DNA from: Alistipes sp.
GTDB lineage: Bacteria > Bacteroidota > Bacteroidia > Bacteroidales > Rikenellaceae
Length of the DNA stretch: 31,123 nt
Assembly (NCBI GenBank): GCA_020026435.1
Contig: JAHHQK010000026.1
Coordinates: forward strand, 1-31,123
Direction: 5' to 3'
The notes beneath the pieces were generated by a model. It ran no database searches. It was not told the DNA's origin and saw only the letters and a program-made list of their open reading frames with translations. Shown here piece after piece: positions 7,115 through 15,768 of the stretch. Every line of letters starts with the position of its first letter. Positions within the stretch are counted from its first letter, which is position 1. A program made the position numbers and the translations under genes.

Positions 7115-8021
7115 GGGGACGTATGTATTTCCAGCGGCGGTGCGACCACATCCATAATTCGGGACATTCGCAGATCATCGCTTCGAGTTTGCGCACATAG
7201 CTTTCAGTAATCTCGTTGGGCTGCACCTCGCTCTCACCGTCGTAGATCTTCTCGAACAACGCCTCGTAACGGCCTCTGCAAAGGCGTTTCATCTTGACGA
7301 AATAGACCGGCAGGTGACACTTCACGGCCAGTTTCTCGCCGCCGTCGAAGAAGATCGTATCCTGATTCAGAAAGCGGAACCAATGGCTGTCGGGACGGAA
7401 CGGTGGATTTTGGTCGGCAATGAGTCCGATGACCAGGTTGCGTCCCTGGGGTTCCTTGCCGCGGTTACGCAGATAGAACCTCAGGCTCTCGCGCATCGGC
7501 ACCGTCACCACATGATCCGAACGGCGCAGGCGGTGGTAGAGCTCCTCAATCACCACGCTGTGCAACGGATGATAAACCGCCGCCAGCACCTGCGACTGCT
7601 CGTAGGTACTCCAATAGGAGCAGTACTCCCAGCATCCGAAATGGGCCGTCATGGCGATCCAGTCGCGGCCGTGGACGGCACGGCGCTGGGTCTCGAAGTC
7701 CTTCATGCAGAAGACCCGCTTGGCCTTCCGCTCGGGCATATGGGCCATGTTGATCGTATCGATGAACATCTCGGCCAGCGTGCGGTAGAACTTACGGCAA
7801 ATATCGCGCCGCTCGGCCTCGCTCTTGTCGGGGAATGAATTTTCGAGATTGGTCAGCACCACCTTGCGGCGGTAATGCAACACATGATACAGCAGGAAGA
7901 AGAGCACCTCCTCGACCACATAATATTTGAACCAATACGGCAGGATCGAGAACAACCAGGCAGCTCCCCACGCCACCTCCAGCAACAGACGCTGATACCA
8001 CTTCATCGCTCCCGTTCTCAT
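7101..8021 (-). CDS. LpxL/HtrB-like lysophospholipid (lipid A) acyltransferase
   Basis: The 306-residue protein has a hydrophobic N-terminal anchor region (about residues 10-48) and the acyltransferase HX4E catalytic motif in TAHFGCWEY (His127, Glu132). It also has the ADQNPP segment and the family-typical C-terminal WMWSHRRWK. Enzymes of this family add secondary acyl chains to lipid A precursors at the inner membrane, or make related aminolipids; the acyl donor cannot be inferred. The first ATG overlaps the stop codon of the DUF389 gene (TAATG). An in-frame ATG five codons later, preceded by GGGAG, is an alternative start. Being coupled to a glycosyltransferase supports a lipopolysaccharide-related job. 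Confidence 0.9.
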   Translation of the reverse strand: MRTGAMKWYQRLLLEVAWGAAWLFSILPYWFKYYVVEEVLFFLLYHVLHYRRKVVLTNLENSFPDKSEAERRDICRKFYRTLAEMFIDTINMAHMPERKAKRVFCMKDFETQRRAVHGRDWIAMTAHFGCWEYCSYWSTYEQSQVLAAVYHPLHSVVIEELYHRLRRSDHVVTVPMRESLRFYLRNRGKEPQGRNLVIGLIADQNPPFRPDSHWFRFLNQDTIFFDGGEKLAVKCHLPVYFVKMKRLCRGRYEALFEKIYDGESEVQPNEITESYVRKLEAMICECPELWMWSHRRWKYIRPHDAD

Positions 8022-9484
8022 TACCTAGCGGGAGTTGTCTTGGCGGTCTTACGGGCCGATTTCTCGGAGGCGACGGCTGCGGCCGAAGGCTCCAAGGAGG
8101 CATTGGCAGCAGACTCCACGAAGAGCTTGACATTCATCACCTTGGTGCGCACCCTCAGCCAGTTGACCAGCACGTTGCGGTCGATCACGGCGTTGGGGAC
8201 GGTGGGTTTCACGACACACACCAGCGTGGTGTCGAGCGGCGTGCCCTGCACGTCGAACGTGATACCCTTCATCAGCGAGATGGTCTTGATCACGGGCATC
8301 ACCGTGCCCACCTCGCGCGAGATGTCGTCCACCTCGACATTGGTCACCCGGTAGCGTTTCAGCTGGGAGGTCATCTGCTCGATGCGGCGGTTCTTCTCGG
8401 CCAGAAGATCCGTATAGCTGGCCTGCAACGAGGCTACGTTCACCTCGTCGCCCTTGCTGGCCTGGCGGACGATCAGCTCCACGTCCTCCAGTCCGAAGCC
8501 CTCCATCTGAAGACGGGCATTCTCGATCACCGACTCCTCCAGCGTCTCACCCAGCAACACCAACTCGATCTGCGAGGGGGTGTCGTGCGAGGCGTAGTGC
8601 TTGTTGCACTCGATGACGCGCGTGTGAGGGAACTTGAAGACCGTCGACACGTATTTATCGGCCATGGCATCGAACAGCGAGCGGCGCACCATGTTGAATC
8701 CCACGAAAACGCTGGGGATGAACGTCACCAGCGTGATGATCATCATCAGACGCTTGACATTGCGCTCGCGCACCTTATTGACAAAGGCCTTCTTCTCATA
8801 CTTCAGGAAATGCACCACGGCATAAGTGGCCAAGGCGATGAACACCGAGTTGATGAAGAACAGATAGAACGCACCGATGAAAATGCGGGGCTGTCCGGTG
8901 GCGATACCGAATCCCGACGTACAGAGGGGGGGGATCAGGGCCGTGGCGATGGCCACACCCGGAATGACGGTCGAGGTGCGGTCCGTGCGGGTCTGAGCCA
9001 CGAATCCGGCCAGACCGCCGAAGAAGGCGATCAGCACGTCGTAGGTCGTCGGCACAGTACGTGCCAGGAGCTCGCTGCTGTTCGACGAGAGGGGCGAAAC
9101 CAGGAAATAGACCGTCGAGGTGATGATCGCAACGATAAACATCAGCACCAGGTTGCGCAGCGACTTCTTCAGCAGCTCGAAGTCGTTGATTCCCAGCGAA
9201 AGGCCCACACCCATGATCGGGCCCATGATCGGCGATACCAACATCGCGCCGATGATCACGGCCGCCGAGTTGACATTCAGACCCAGCGAAGCAATCATCG
9301 TGGCGAAGATCAGCACCCAGAGGTTTACCCCCCGGAATACCACGCCTTTGGTGATTGTAGCCACCACCTCCTCCTGGGAGGCCTTGTCCTCATCGAGACT
9401 GAAGCGTCCCCTCATGAAATCACGCAGATCCGCCGACCACCGTTTCAAGAAGGTGGCGTCCTGTTCCAAGTTATTGTTCTCCAT
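8021..9484 (-). CDS. DUF389 family integral membrane protein
   Basis: The 487-residue protein contains the DUF389 membrane core: a run of glycine/proline-rich hydrophobic segments from about residue 50 to 270, including SAAVIIGAMLVSPIMGPIMG and PGVAIATALIPPLCTSGFGI. A soluble C-terminal region follows (about 280-460) and an Ala/Lys-rich tail. Typical family length in Bacteroidetes is similar. The function of DUF389 proteins is not established. The position between rsmI (15 nt upstream) and a lipid acyltransferase (1-bp overlap) says little beyond co-transcription. A coiled-coil-like stretch (about 365-385, LLAEKNRRIEQMTSQLKRY) may mediate oligomerisation. Confidence 0.88.
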   Translation of the reverse strand: MENNNLEQDATFLKRWSADLRDFMRGRFSLDEDKASQEEVVATITKGVVFRGVNLWVLIFATMIASLGLNVNSAAVIIGAMLVSPIMGPIMGVGLSLGINDFELLKKSLRNLVLMFIVAIITSTVYFLVSPLSSNSSELLARTVPTTYDVLIAFFGGLAGFVAQTRTDRTSTVIPGVAIATALIPPLCTSGFGIATGQPRIFIGAFYLFFINSVFIALATYAVVHFLKYEKKAFVNKVRERNVKRLMMIITLVTFIPSVFVGFNMVRRSLFDAMADKYVSTVFKFPHTRVIECNKHYASHDTPSQIELVLLGETLEESVIENARLQMEGFGLEDVELIVRQASKGDEVNVASLQASYTDLLAEKNRRIEQMTSQLKRYRVTNVEVDDISREVGTVMPVIKTISLMKGITFDVQGTPLDTTLVCVVKPTVPNAVIDRNVLVNWLRVRTKVMNVKLFVESAANASLEPSAAAVASEKSARKTAKTTPAR

Positions 9485-9499
9485 GTATCTTATTTGTTT

Positions 9500-10222
9500 T
9501 TATTCTTCATCCTCATCTGTCTCCTCCATACGGGCCGAGGGACTCTTCTCTTTGGGTTTTCCGCCCAGGACAATCACAAACTCTCCCTTGGGAGGAGTCT
9601 CGCGGAAATGGGCCAGCACCTCTCCCACCGTACCGCGCACGGTCTGCTCGAAGACCTTGGTGATCTCCCTCGACACCGACACGGGACGATCCTCGCCAAA
9701 CACCCCGGCGAACTGCTCCAGGCACTTGACCACACGGTAGGGCGACTCGTAGAAGATCATCGTACGTGTCTCGTCGACAAGCGACTGGAGGTGTTTCATG
9801 CGGCCCTTCTTCTGCGGGAGGAAGCCCTCGAAACAGAATCTGTCGCAGGGAAATCCGCTCTGCACCAGGGCTGGGATCAGCGCCGTGGCGCCGGGCAGGG
9901 TCACCACCTCGATGCCTTCCTCGACACAGGTGCGCACCAGCAGGAATCCCGGATCCGAGATTCCGGGCGTACCCGCATCGGAGACCAGGGCGGCATCACG
10001 CCCCGCGGCGATCCATTCGGCCACCATCTTGACGGTTCCGTGTTCGTTGAACTTATGGTGGGCATAGAGTTTCTTCTCGATCCCCAGGTGTTTGAGCAGG
10101 AAGGACGAGGTGCGGGTATCTTCAGCTAAGATGAAGTCCACCTCGCGCAAGACATTGACGGCACGCAACGTGATGTCGTCGAGATTACCGATCGGTGTCG
10201 GTACGATATAAAGTTTGGCCAT
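9500..10222 (-). CDS. rsmI: 16S rRNA (cytidine-1402 2'-O)-methyltransferase RsmI
   Basis: RsmI uses S-adenosylmethionine to 2'-O-methylate C1402 in the decoding centre of 16S rRNA. All hallmark segments are present in order: YIVPTPIGNLDDITLRA at the N-terminus, ILAEDTRTS, VSDAGTPGISDPG, TLPGATALIPALVQSG, then FYESPYR and SREITKVFEQTVRGT. The C-terminus ends in an acidic tail (EETDEDEE) that is not part of the fold. At 240 residues the length is slightly short of the E. coli enzyme, as is common in Bacteroidetes. Only 3 nt separate it from the upstream 1054-residue protein gene, so the two are co-transcribed. Confidence 0.95.
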   Translation of the reverse strand: MAKLYIVPTPIGNLDDITLRAVNVLREVDFILAEDTRTSSFLLKHLGIEKKLYAHHKFNEHGTVKMVAEWIAAGRDAALVSDAGTPGISDPGFLLVRTCVEEGIEVVTLPGATALIPALVQSGFPCDRFCFEGFLPQKKGRMKHLQSLVDETRTMIFYESPYRVVKCLEQFAGVFGEDRPVSVSREITKVFEQTVRGTVGEVLAHFRETPPKGEFVIVLGGKPKEKSPSARMEETDEDEE

Positions 10223-10225
10223 CGG

Positions 10226-13200
10226 CTATACAAATTTTCTTTCAAGTAAATCCATCAGGAGTTTCGCTCCGTCGGAATTGGGGTTCCAGGAATAGTTTTC
10301 GGCAATGTGGATCAGGCAGTCGTCCAGATCGTCGAAGGAGTTCAGACTGCGGATTGCCTCGCGGTAGGCATCGGGATCGCCGTCGAACAGGTCGCGGATC
10401 AACAGGAATTTGTCGTTGATGCCGATGGCCTGCTCCAGATCCGTGACGGGGGTCAGGTGGCTGATCTGAGTAGCCATATCCCGGCGGGGTTCGATCACAT
10501 CGCCCAGCGTCTGGACATGAGGGTTGATCACCTCACCCAGAACGGCATCGTTATGATGCGGCAGGGAGGACGGGGTGGGATAGATCTCGGGGAAGGCTTG
10601 GTTCGGGTCAATCTCTTCCTCCTCGAAGCCCTCTTCGTCGTTGAAACGCCCGTCGCTGACATCGTTGACGGACTCTGCTTCATGGCGGAAGTTCTCTGTG
10701 GTGCGACCTTCGACGTTCTCTGCGGTGCGATCCTCTGTGTTGAAGCCCTCGGCGGCGTAACCTTCGTTATAAAATCTCTCCACGGCCGAGCGGTAACGGG
10801 GCCCGGCTGATTCTTCCGGTCCGTCCGCTGCGTGATCCACGGGAACGGGTTCTGCGGCAGAGATCTCGGCAGACGCAGGTGCGGCAAAAGGTGCGGCAGC
10901 AGGCGACAGGGCGGGATCCTCCGCAGGATTCGCGTCAAGGGCGGCAACAGAGGCTGCGGGGTCTGCAACGGGGACGGTTGCAGGGGTTGCGGCAGGGGCG
11001 ACCGTGGGGAAAGTTGCGGATTCGGTTTCCGTGGCAGGTTTCTCCTCCGATTCTGCGACGGAGGCAGAGGCTACGGAGACTTTTTCCAGCGTTATCTCAT
11101 CGAACGACACCTCGTCATCCTCGTCCGTAGCCGTATCGGGATCGACATCGGAGGCGTTTTCCGCACAGGGAACAGATTCAGTTTCGGCGGGTGCTGTCGC
11201 CACCGTCTCCACCTCAAACTCCTCAAACAGAGGTTCATCCTCTCCGACGGAGTCCTCGGTGGAATCCCCCACATCCGTTGCGGAAGTCTCCTCCCCCATC
11301 GGATGATCCGTTTCTCGGCCAAAGCCCTCTTCGGAAGATTCCCCGACAGGATTCTCCCCGAAGCGGCCATCCGTCGGAAGGGATTGCTCCACGGGATATT
11401 CACCCGATTCGGACGCGGGCATTGCCGCAGGTGCAGATACGGAGTCCGAAGCCGTTTCATGTGCGGCGTCCGACATCAGAGCGTGCGCCTCGGCCTGCAA
11501 TTCCCCGGAAGAAGACACCTCGGGCGAGGTTTTCCTCGCCACCGGACTTTCGGGCTCCTCCTCGAAGCCCTCCTCCTCGAGATTCCACTCCAGGATCTTG
11601 ACGGGTCTGTGCAGGGTATCACGCTCCACGGAGTTGATCTCGTGAGCCAAAGATCCGACCTCGTCACTCGTAAGGGTCTCATTCGCGGGATCATCCTCGC
11701 GGGATGCCTCCTCGCAAATCTCTTTATAGAGTGCCTCCAGATCCTCTTCGGAATCGGCGGCGGGGGTATCGACAAGAACATCGGCCGGAGTTTCGCTCAT
11801 CTGTTCGACAGAGGCTTCGGTCGAGGAATCGGCGGTCAAAATGTCGGTCGGGGACTCGGCCGGTGTTTCAGTTTCGATCTCAGGCTCGGTCATAACCGCA
11901 GCTTCGGCCAATGTGCTGGCGGAAGTCCCGCCCTCGGTGCGGGCAACGTCCTGACGTTCAACCGAGGCAGGGGTTTCGATCTCAACTTCCGTCTCTGTTT
12001 CAACCGCAGCCGTAGCGGCCTCTTCGGCTGCAACCGAGGAGGGAACTTCTTCGGTGACGACCTCGGCAGGAGTCGTATCCCCGGCAAAAACCTCGGCGGG
12101 AATATCGGCTACCGCCCCCTCGCCATCAGCCGGAAGGAACTCGTCGGGCTCGGGCTCAAGTTCCACGATCGTCATTTCCATCTCCCGTTCCTCGGGGGCA
12201 AGACGATCGGCCGACGGGATCTCGGCCGCGGATTCGTCCTTAGGGGCAACCTCCTCGGCCTGGGACTTCTCACTCAGAGCCTCGGGAGCCACCGGCTCGC
12301 TCCAAATATCGGCCACAGGTGCCGTGCGCACGGTCTCCAGGGTGAAATTCACCTCGGCATTCTCCTCCTCGGCGGTATGATGCAGGTGGCGGTGATCGGA
12401 CGTGTCGGCCTTCGGTTCGAGGGCGGGAATCTCCTCATCCGAACCGTATAACGACATGATCACGCGTTGTTTATGGCGGTGACGCATCGACTCCTCCTCC
12501 ATACCGAAAAGCGTGGCCTCAAGGCGGCGCGACAAGGCGGCCTTGGCCGCGTGGAACGACACCGGGGATTTCGAGACGGCAACATCGGTCACCACCTCAA
12601 AAACCTCCTCTGCGGGGGTTTTCCCCTCCGTCACGCCATTTGGAACAGGCCGATCGGCTTTCCCGTCCATACTTTCGGCCGGAACTGCATTCCCGACCGT
12701 ATCGCGAGTGGGGGCTGCGTCTTCCGAAGCACCAGTCGTCTGCGAGATCATAGCTTCTTCGACCACGACTCCGCCCGGCAAGGTGGAACGCTCCCGCATC
12801 GAGGTCTCATCTCCCGCCGCGGGATTCTGTGCGTTTGTTATATCAGTTTGATTGTGTGCAGCATCGGACTTCACATCGGGCGACACTGCCGAACCTTCCG
12901 CCGACGGACCGGCGGTCTGCGGTGCGGGGGTTCCTACCGGGGCATCCGTCCGTTTCTCGCGGGCAGGAGCCACCGGAACATCCGAAACCACCTCGAACAC
13001 AGCATCTTCGTCCTCCGACGAGGGGCCCTCCGAATCGAGATCCACCGCCAGCATCTTGTCCATGTCGAAATCCACCGACATGGGATTTTCGTCGGTTCCC
13101 GATGCGGATTCACGGGTCTTCGCCATCTCCCCGTCCGAGGGTTTCACCCCGCGGGATTCGTGGCGCGAAGCCACTTCCGGGCCCACCAACGGCGACCCGT

Positions 13201-13390
13201 CGAGCGTAGCCTCGGAGCGGTGCCCGGCCGGGGATTCGGACACCTCGGCAAAACGAACCGCTTCATATAAAATGCGCAATTTTTCCAGTGCCCAATCCCT
13301 TTCGATCGAGCTTACCTCCTGACGCTCAGTCCAGTCGTCGACCATCGCCATCAATCGTCGCAACTCTTCCCGTATGTTGGCCAAATCCAT
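10226..13390 (-). CDS. Large acidic, mostly disordered protein with conserved-looking ends
   Basis: I do not recognise a named family. Residues 1-50 look like an amphipathic or coiled-coil helix region (NIREELRRLMAMVDDW...ALEKLRILYEAV). Residues about 282-316 are an ordered basic island (AALSRRLEATLFG, then RHKQRVIMSLYG). Residues about 936-1054 form a compact, probably helical C-terminal domain (INDKFLLIRDLFDGD, LNSFDDLDDCL, GAKLLMDLLERK), which I recall seeing in much shorter Bacteroidales hypothetical proteins. Everything between, roughly 700 residues, is low complexity rich in Glu, Ala, Pro, Thr, Ser and Asp, with almost no aromatic residues. A short motif VFEVV(S/T)DV occurs at 131 and 263, with looser relatives at about 346, 721 and 761. 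No signal peptide or membrane helix is seen, so it is probably cytoplasmic. It is the first gene of the rsmI operon, with its own promoter at 13501-13531. Confidence 0.8.
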   Translation of the reverse strand: MDLANIREELRRLMAMVDDWTERQEVSSIERDWALEKLRILYEAVRFAEVSESPAGHRSEATLDGSPLVGPEVASRHESRGVKPSDGEMAKTRESASGTDENPMSVDFDMDKMLAVDLDSEGPSSEDEDAVFEVVSDVPVAPAREKRTDAPVGTPAPQTAGPSAEGSAVSPDVKSDAAHNQTDITNAQNPAAGDETSMRERSTLPGGVVVEEAMISQTTGASEDAAPTRDTVGNAVPAESMDGKADRPVPNGVTEGKTPAEEVFEVVTDVAVSKSPVSFHAAKAALSRRLEATLFGMEEESMRHRHKQRVIMSLYGSDEEIPALEPKADTSDHRHLHHTAEEENAEVNFTLETVRTAPVADIWSEPVAPEALSEKSQAEEVAPKDESAAEIPSADRLAPEEREMEMTIVELEPEPDEFLPADGEGAVADIPAEVFAGDTTPAEVVTEEVPSSVAAEEAATAAVETETEVEIETPASVERQDVARTEGGTSASTLAEAAVMTEPEIETETPAESPTDILTADSSTEASVEQMSETPADVLVDTPAADSEEDLEALYKEICEEASREDDPANETLTSDEVGSLAHEINSVERDTLHRPVKILEWNLEEEGFEEEPESPVARKTSPEVSSSGELQAEAHALMSDAAHETASDSVSAPAAMPASESGEYPVEQSLPTDGRFGENPVGESSEEGFGRETDHPMGEETSATDVGDSTEDSVGEDEPLFEEFEVETVATAPAETESVPCAENASDVDPDTATDEDDEVSFDEITLEKVSVASASVAESEEKPATETESATFPTVAPAATPATVPVADPAASVAALDANPAEDPALSPAAAPFAAPASAEISAAEPVPVDHAADGPEESAGPRYRSAVERFYNEGYAAEGFNTEDRTAENVEGRTTENFRHEAESVNDVSDGRFNDEEGFEEEEIDPNQAFPEIYPTPSSLPHHNDAVLGEVINPHVQTLGDVIEPRRDMATQISHLTPVTDLEQAIGINDKFLLIRDLFDGDPDAYREAIRSLNSFDDLDDCLIHIAENYSWNPNSDGAKLLMDLLERKFV

Positions 13391-13500
13391 GTCCGCAAAG
13401 TTTTATCTACAAAAAAATATCATAGTGGCAAGGCGCGTGAAAAGCCTCCGAGGGGTCTCCCAGCCCGAAATCGCCTTTACAGAACGGCCTCTATATTCCG

Positions 13501-13531
13501 CAAATATATAAATTTTTTTCTATTGTCACAA
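13501..13531 (-). promoter_or_regulatory. Promoter of the 1054-residue protein/rsmI/DUF389/acyltransferase/GT2 operon
   Basis: The minus strand has TTG (13529-13531), 20 nt, then TATATTTG (13501-13508). The predicted start near 13494 gives a leader of about 100 nt. Confidence 0.55.
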
Positions 13532-13609
13532 CCTCCCCGGGCCCCCTGTCCAACTTTCCGACGAAGAGGACAAACCCCTGCACCAACCCGCCCGGCACTT
13601 TAATTTAAG

Positions 13610-13649
13610 GAGATTGTGTATCTCCGAGGCTTTTCCGTGACACAATCTC
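13610..13649. repeat. Perfect 10-bp inverted repeat overlapping the ychF -33 region
   Basis: GAGATTGTGT (13610-13619) and ACACAATCTC (13640-13649) are exact reverse complements separated by 20 nt. The right arm occupies the place where the -33 element should be, relative to TATCTTTG at 13662. A second, mutually exclusive hairpin (GGAGA at 13609-13613 with TCTCC at 13621-13625) overlaps the left arm. It could be an operator or an old terminator. Confidence 0.6.
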
Positions 13650-13661
13650 AAAAGAAATTCG

Positions 13662-13669
13662 TATCTTTG
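13662..13669 (+). promoter_or_regulatory. -7 element of the ychF promoter
   Basis: TATCTTTG matches the Bacteroidetes -7 consensus, 78 nt before the ychF ATG. No TTG is found 19-21 nt upstream; that position is taken by an inverted-repeat arm. Confidence 0.6.
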
Positions 13670-13747
13670 CACAATATTTCGCGGATCGAAGGCCGACCCC
13701 GAAGTTTTTGGATTAGGAATATTTAAACTCAATAGAAAGATACAAAC

Positions 13748-14848
13748 ATGGCATTACAATGCGGCATCGTAGGCCTTCCCAACGTGGGAAAGTCGACGCT
13801 TTTCAACTGCCTGTCAAACGCTAAGGCTCAGGCAGCCAACTTCCCCTTCTGCACCATCGAACCCAACGTGGGTGTGATCACCGTACCTGACGAGCGACTG
13901 GTCCGTCTGGCCGAAATCGACCACCCCAAGCGCGTCATCCCCACCACAATCGAGATCGTCGACATCGCCGGTCTGGTCAAGGGCGCATCGAAGGGCGAGG
14001 GCCTCGGCAACAAGTTCCTGGCCAACATCCGCACCACCAACGCCATCATCCACGTCCTGCGCTGCTTCGACAACGGCAACATCACCCACGTCGACGGCTC
14101 GATCGACCCCGTGCGTGACAAGGAAATCATCGACACCGAGTTGCAGCTCAAGGACCTCGAAACCATCGAGAACCGTCTGGCCAAAACCCAGAAGCAAGCC
14201 ACCTCGGGCGGCGACAAGAACGCCAAACGCGCCGTTGAACTGCTCCTCCAGTACAAGACCGTGCTCGAAAAAGGCCTGAGCGCCCGCACCGTGGAACTCG
14301 ACAAGGAGGACCGCAAGCTGGTCGCCGATCTGGAGCTGCTCACCGACAAACCCGTGCTCTACGTCTGCAACGTCGACGAGAAGAGCGCCGTGACGGGCAA
14401 CGCCTACACCGAGGCCGTGAAGAAAGCCATCGCTAACGAGAAGGCCGAGATGCTGATCGTGGCCGCCGCCACCGAGGCCGACATCGCCGAGCTGGAGTCG
14501 TTCGAGGAGCGTCAGATGTTTCTGGAGGATCTGGGACTCAAGGAGTCGGGTGTGGCCCGTCTGATCAAGGCCGCCTACAAGCTCCTCAATCTGGAAACCT
14601 TCTTCACCACGGGTGCCGACGAGACCCGCGCCTGGACCTACATCCGCGGCATGAAGGCACCAAAGACCGCCGGTATCATCCACACCGACTTCGAGAAGGG
14701 ATTCATCCGCGCCGAGGTGATCAAATACGACGATTACACCGCACTCGGATCGGAGAAGGCCTGCCGCGATGCCGGAAAGATCGGCATCGAGGGCAAGGAA
14801 TACGTCGTGCAGGACGGCGACATCATGCACTTCCTGTTCAACGTCTGA
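13748..14848 (+). CDS. ychF: YchF/OLA1-type translation-associated ATPase
   Basis: YchF is an Obg-like P-loop protein that prefers ATP to GTP and binds ribosomes. The 366 residues match the family length. The P-loop is GLPNVGKST (9-17), the G3 motif is DIAGL (72-76), and the G4 position reads NVDE (208-211), the altered specificity motif that defines this subfamily. A central coiled-coil insertion and the C-terminal TGS domain (about 283-366, ending VVQDGDIMHFLFNV) are present. The gene follows its own promoter and precedes the SIMPL-domain gene by 152 nt without a recognisable promoter or T-rich terminator. Read-through into the next genes is therefore likely. Confidence 0.96.
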   Translation: MALQCGIVGLPNVGKSTLFNCLSNAKAQAANFPFCTIEPNVGVITVPDERLVRLAEIDHPKRVIPTTIEIVDIAGLVKGASKGEGLGNKFLANIRTTNAIIHVLRCFDNGNITHVDGSIDPVRDKEIIDTELQLKDLETIENRLAKTQKQATSGGDKNAKRAVELLLQYKTVLEKGLSARTVELDKEDRKLVADLELLTDKPVLYVCNVDEKSAVTGNAYTEAVKKAIANEKAEMLIVAAATEADIAELESFEERQMFLEDLGLKESGVARLIKAAYKLLNLETFFTTGADETRAWTYIRGMKAPKTAGIIHTDFEKGFIRAEVIKYDDYTALGSEKACRDAGKIGIEGKEYVVQDGDIMHFLFNV

Positions 14849-15000
14849 TCCCTAGGCCCCCCATGATGGGGTGAGGCCCACGGGAAATTTCGGGAGGGCC
14901 GCCAACTTCGGAGGAGGTGATTTCGGAGGGTCGGTTTCCGACGGGGACGGACCTTGCGGCGATTCAGGAAAGAGACGAACCTAAAAAAACAGATAGAGCC

Positions 15001-15726
15001 ATGAAAACAGCAACATCACTGATTCTGGGAATCGGATTACTCGTATGTTCATTTATTCTGGGCCGCGCCTACACCTATAAATATAGGGCACAGGACACCG
15101 TAGTGGTGACCGGACTTGGCGAGGAGACCTTCGAGTCGGATCTGATCGTGTGGTCGGGCGCAATCACCAGCGAGGCCGACAACACGATGGCGGGATACGC
15201 CCGGATCGAGCAAAGCAAGGAAAAGGTCGTCGAATTCCTCAAGTCGAAGGGCGTCGACACCTCGACCGTAATCTTCGGATTCGTCAACACCGAAAAGCAG
15301 TACGAGTCGGTCTACAACAACGGCAACTGGGCCGGACAGCGCTTCACGGGTTACCGCCTTGCGCAGACCTTCACGATCGAATCGCACGACATAGACCTCA
15401 TCGAGACCGTCTCGCGTGAGATCTCGTCACTCATTGCCCGGGGTGTGGCCATCGAGGCTTCGGCTCCGTCGTACTACTACACCCGGCTCGAGGACGTGAA
15501 GCTGGGACTCATCGAGAAGGCCTCGGCCAACGCCCGCCTCCGAGCCGAGAAGATCGCCGAAAACGCCGGCATGGACCTGGGCAAGGTCGCCTCGGCCCGC
15601 CAGGGTGTGATCCAGATCACGGGCGCAAATTCCAACGAGGAATTTTCGGCCGGAGGATCGTTCAACACCTCCAGCCGGATCAAGAAGGCCCGGATCACGA
15701 TGAAAATCGAGTTCCGGATCAAATAA
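15001..15726 (+). CDS. SIMPL (DUF541) domain-containing exported protein
   Basis: The 241-residue protein starts with a single hydrophobic segment (MKTATSLILGIGLLVCSFILG), an uncleaved anchor or signal peptide, so it should face the periplasm. The SIMPL fold follows: VVVTGLGEETFESD, then a long region with YRLAQTFTI, an Ala/Lys/Glu-rich helix (about 185-206, ASANARLRAEKIAENAG) and a final beta segment ARITMKIEFRI. The best-known relative is the E. coli oxidative-stress-linked YggE; its biochemical role is unclear. The frame is open from 14917, but the signal-like segment begins at the ATG at 15001. It lies 42 nt before gltX with no promoter between, so both probably share a transcript. Confidence 0.88.
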   Translation: MKTATSLILGIGLLVCSFILGRAYTYKYRAQDTVVVTGLGEETFESDLIVWSGAITSEADNTMAGYARIEQSKEKVVEFLKSKGVDTSTVIFGFVNTEKQYESVYNNGNWAGQRFTGYRLAQTFTIESHDIDLIETVSREISSLIARGVAIEASAPSYYYTRLEDVKLGLIEKASANARLRAEKIAENAGMDLGKVASARQGVIQITGANSNEEFSAGGSFNTSSRIKKARITMKIEFRIK

Positions 15727-15768
15727 AACGACATCAAAAAAATAACATTTTAAAGATACAGTAAAGTA

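Larger units (their letters stand above)
13391..13747. other. Divergent intergenic region between the rsmI operon and ychF
   Basis: This 357-bp spacer contains no gene. It holds the minus-strand promoter (13501-13531), the ychF promoter element (13662-13669) and a long inverted repeat between them. Confidence 0.6.

Noticed and set aside
10832..12451. 539-codon open frame on the plus strand, and several other long frames opposite the 1054-residue gene
   Set aside because: They are antisense to the low-complexity GC-biased gene, have Arg/Gly/Cys-rich composition and no family similarity; codon bias on the other strand creates them.
15049..15387. Minus-strand frames inside the SIMPL gene
   Set aside because: They are antisense shadows of a conserved plus-strand protein.
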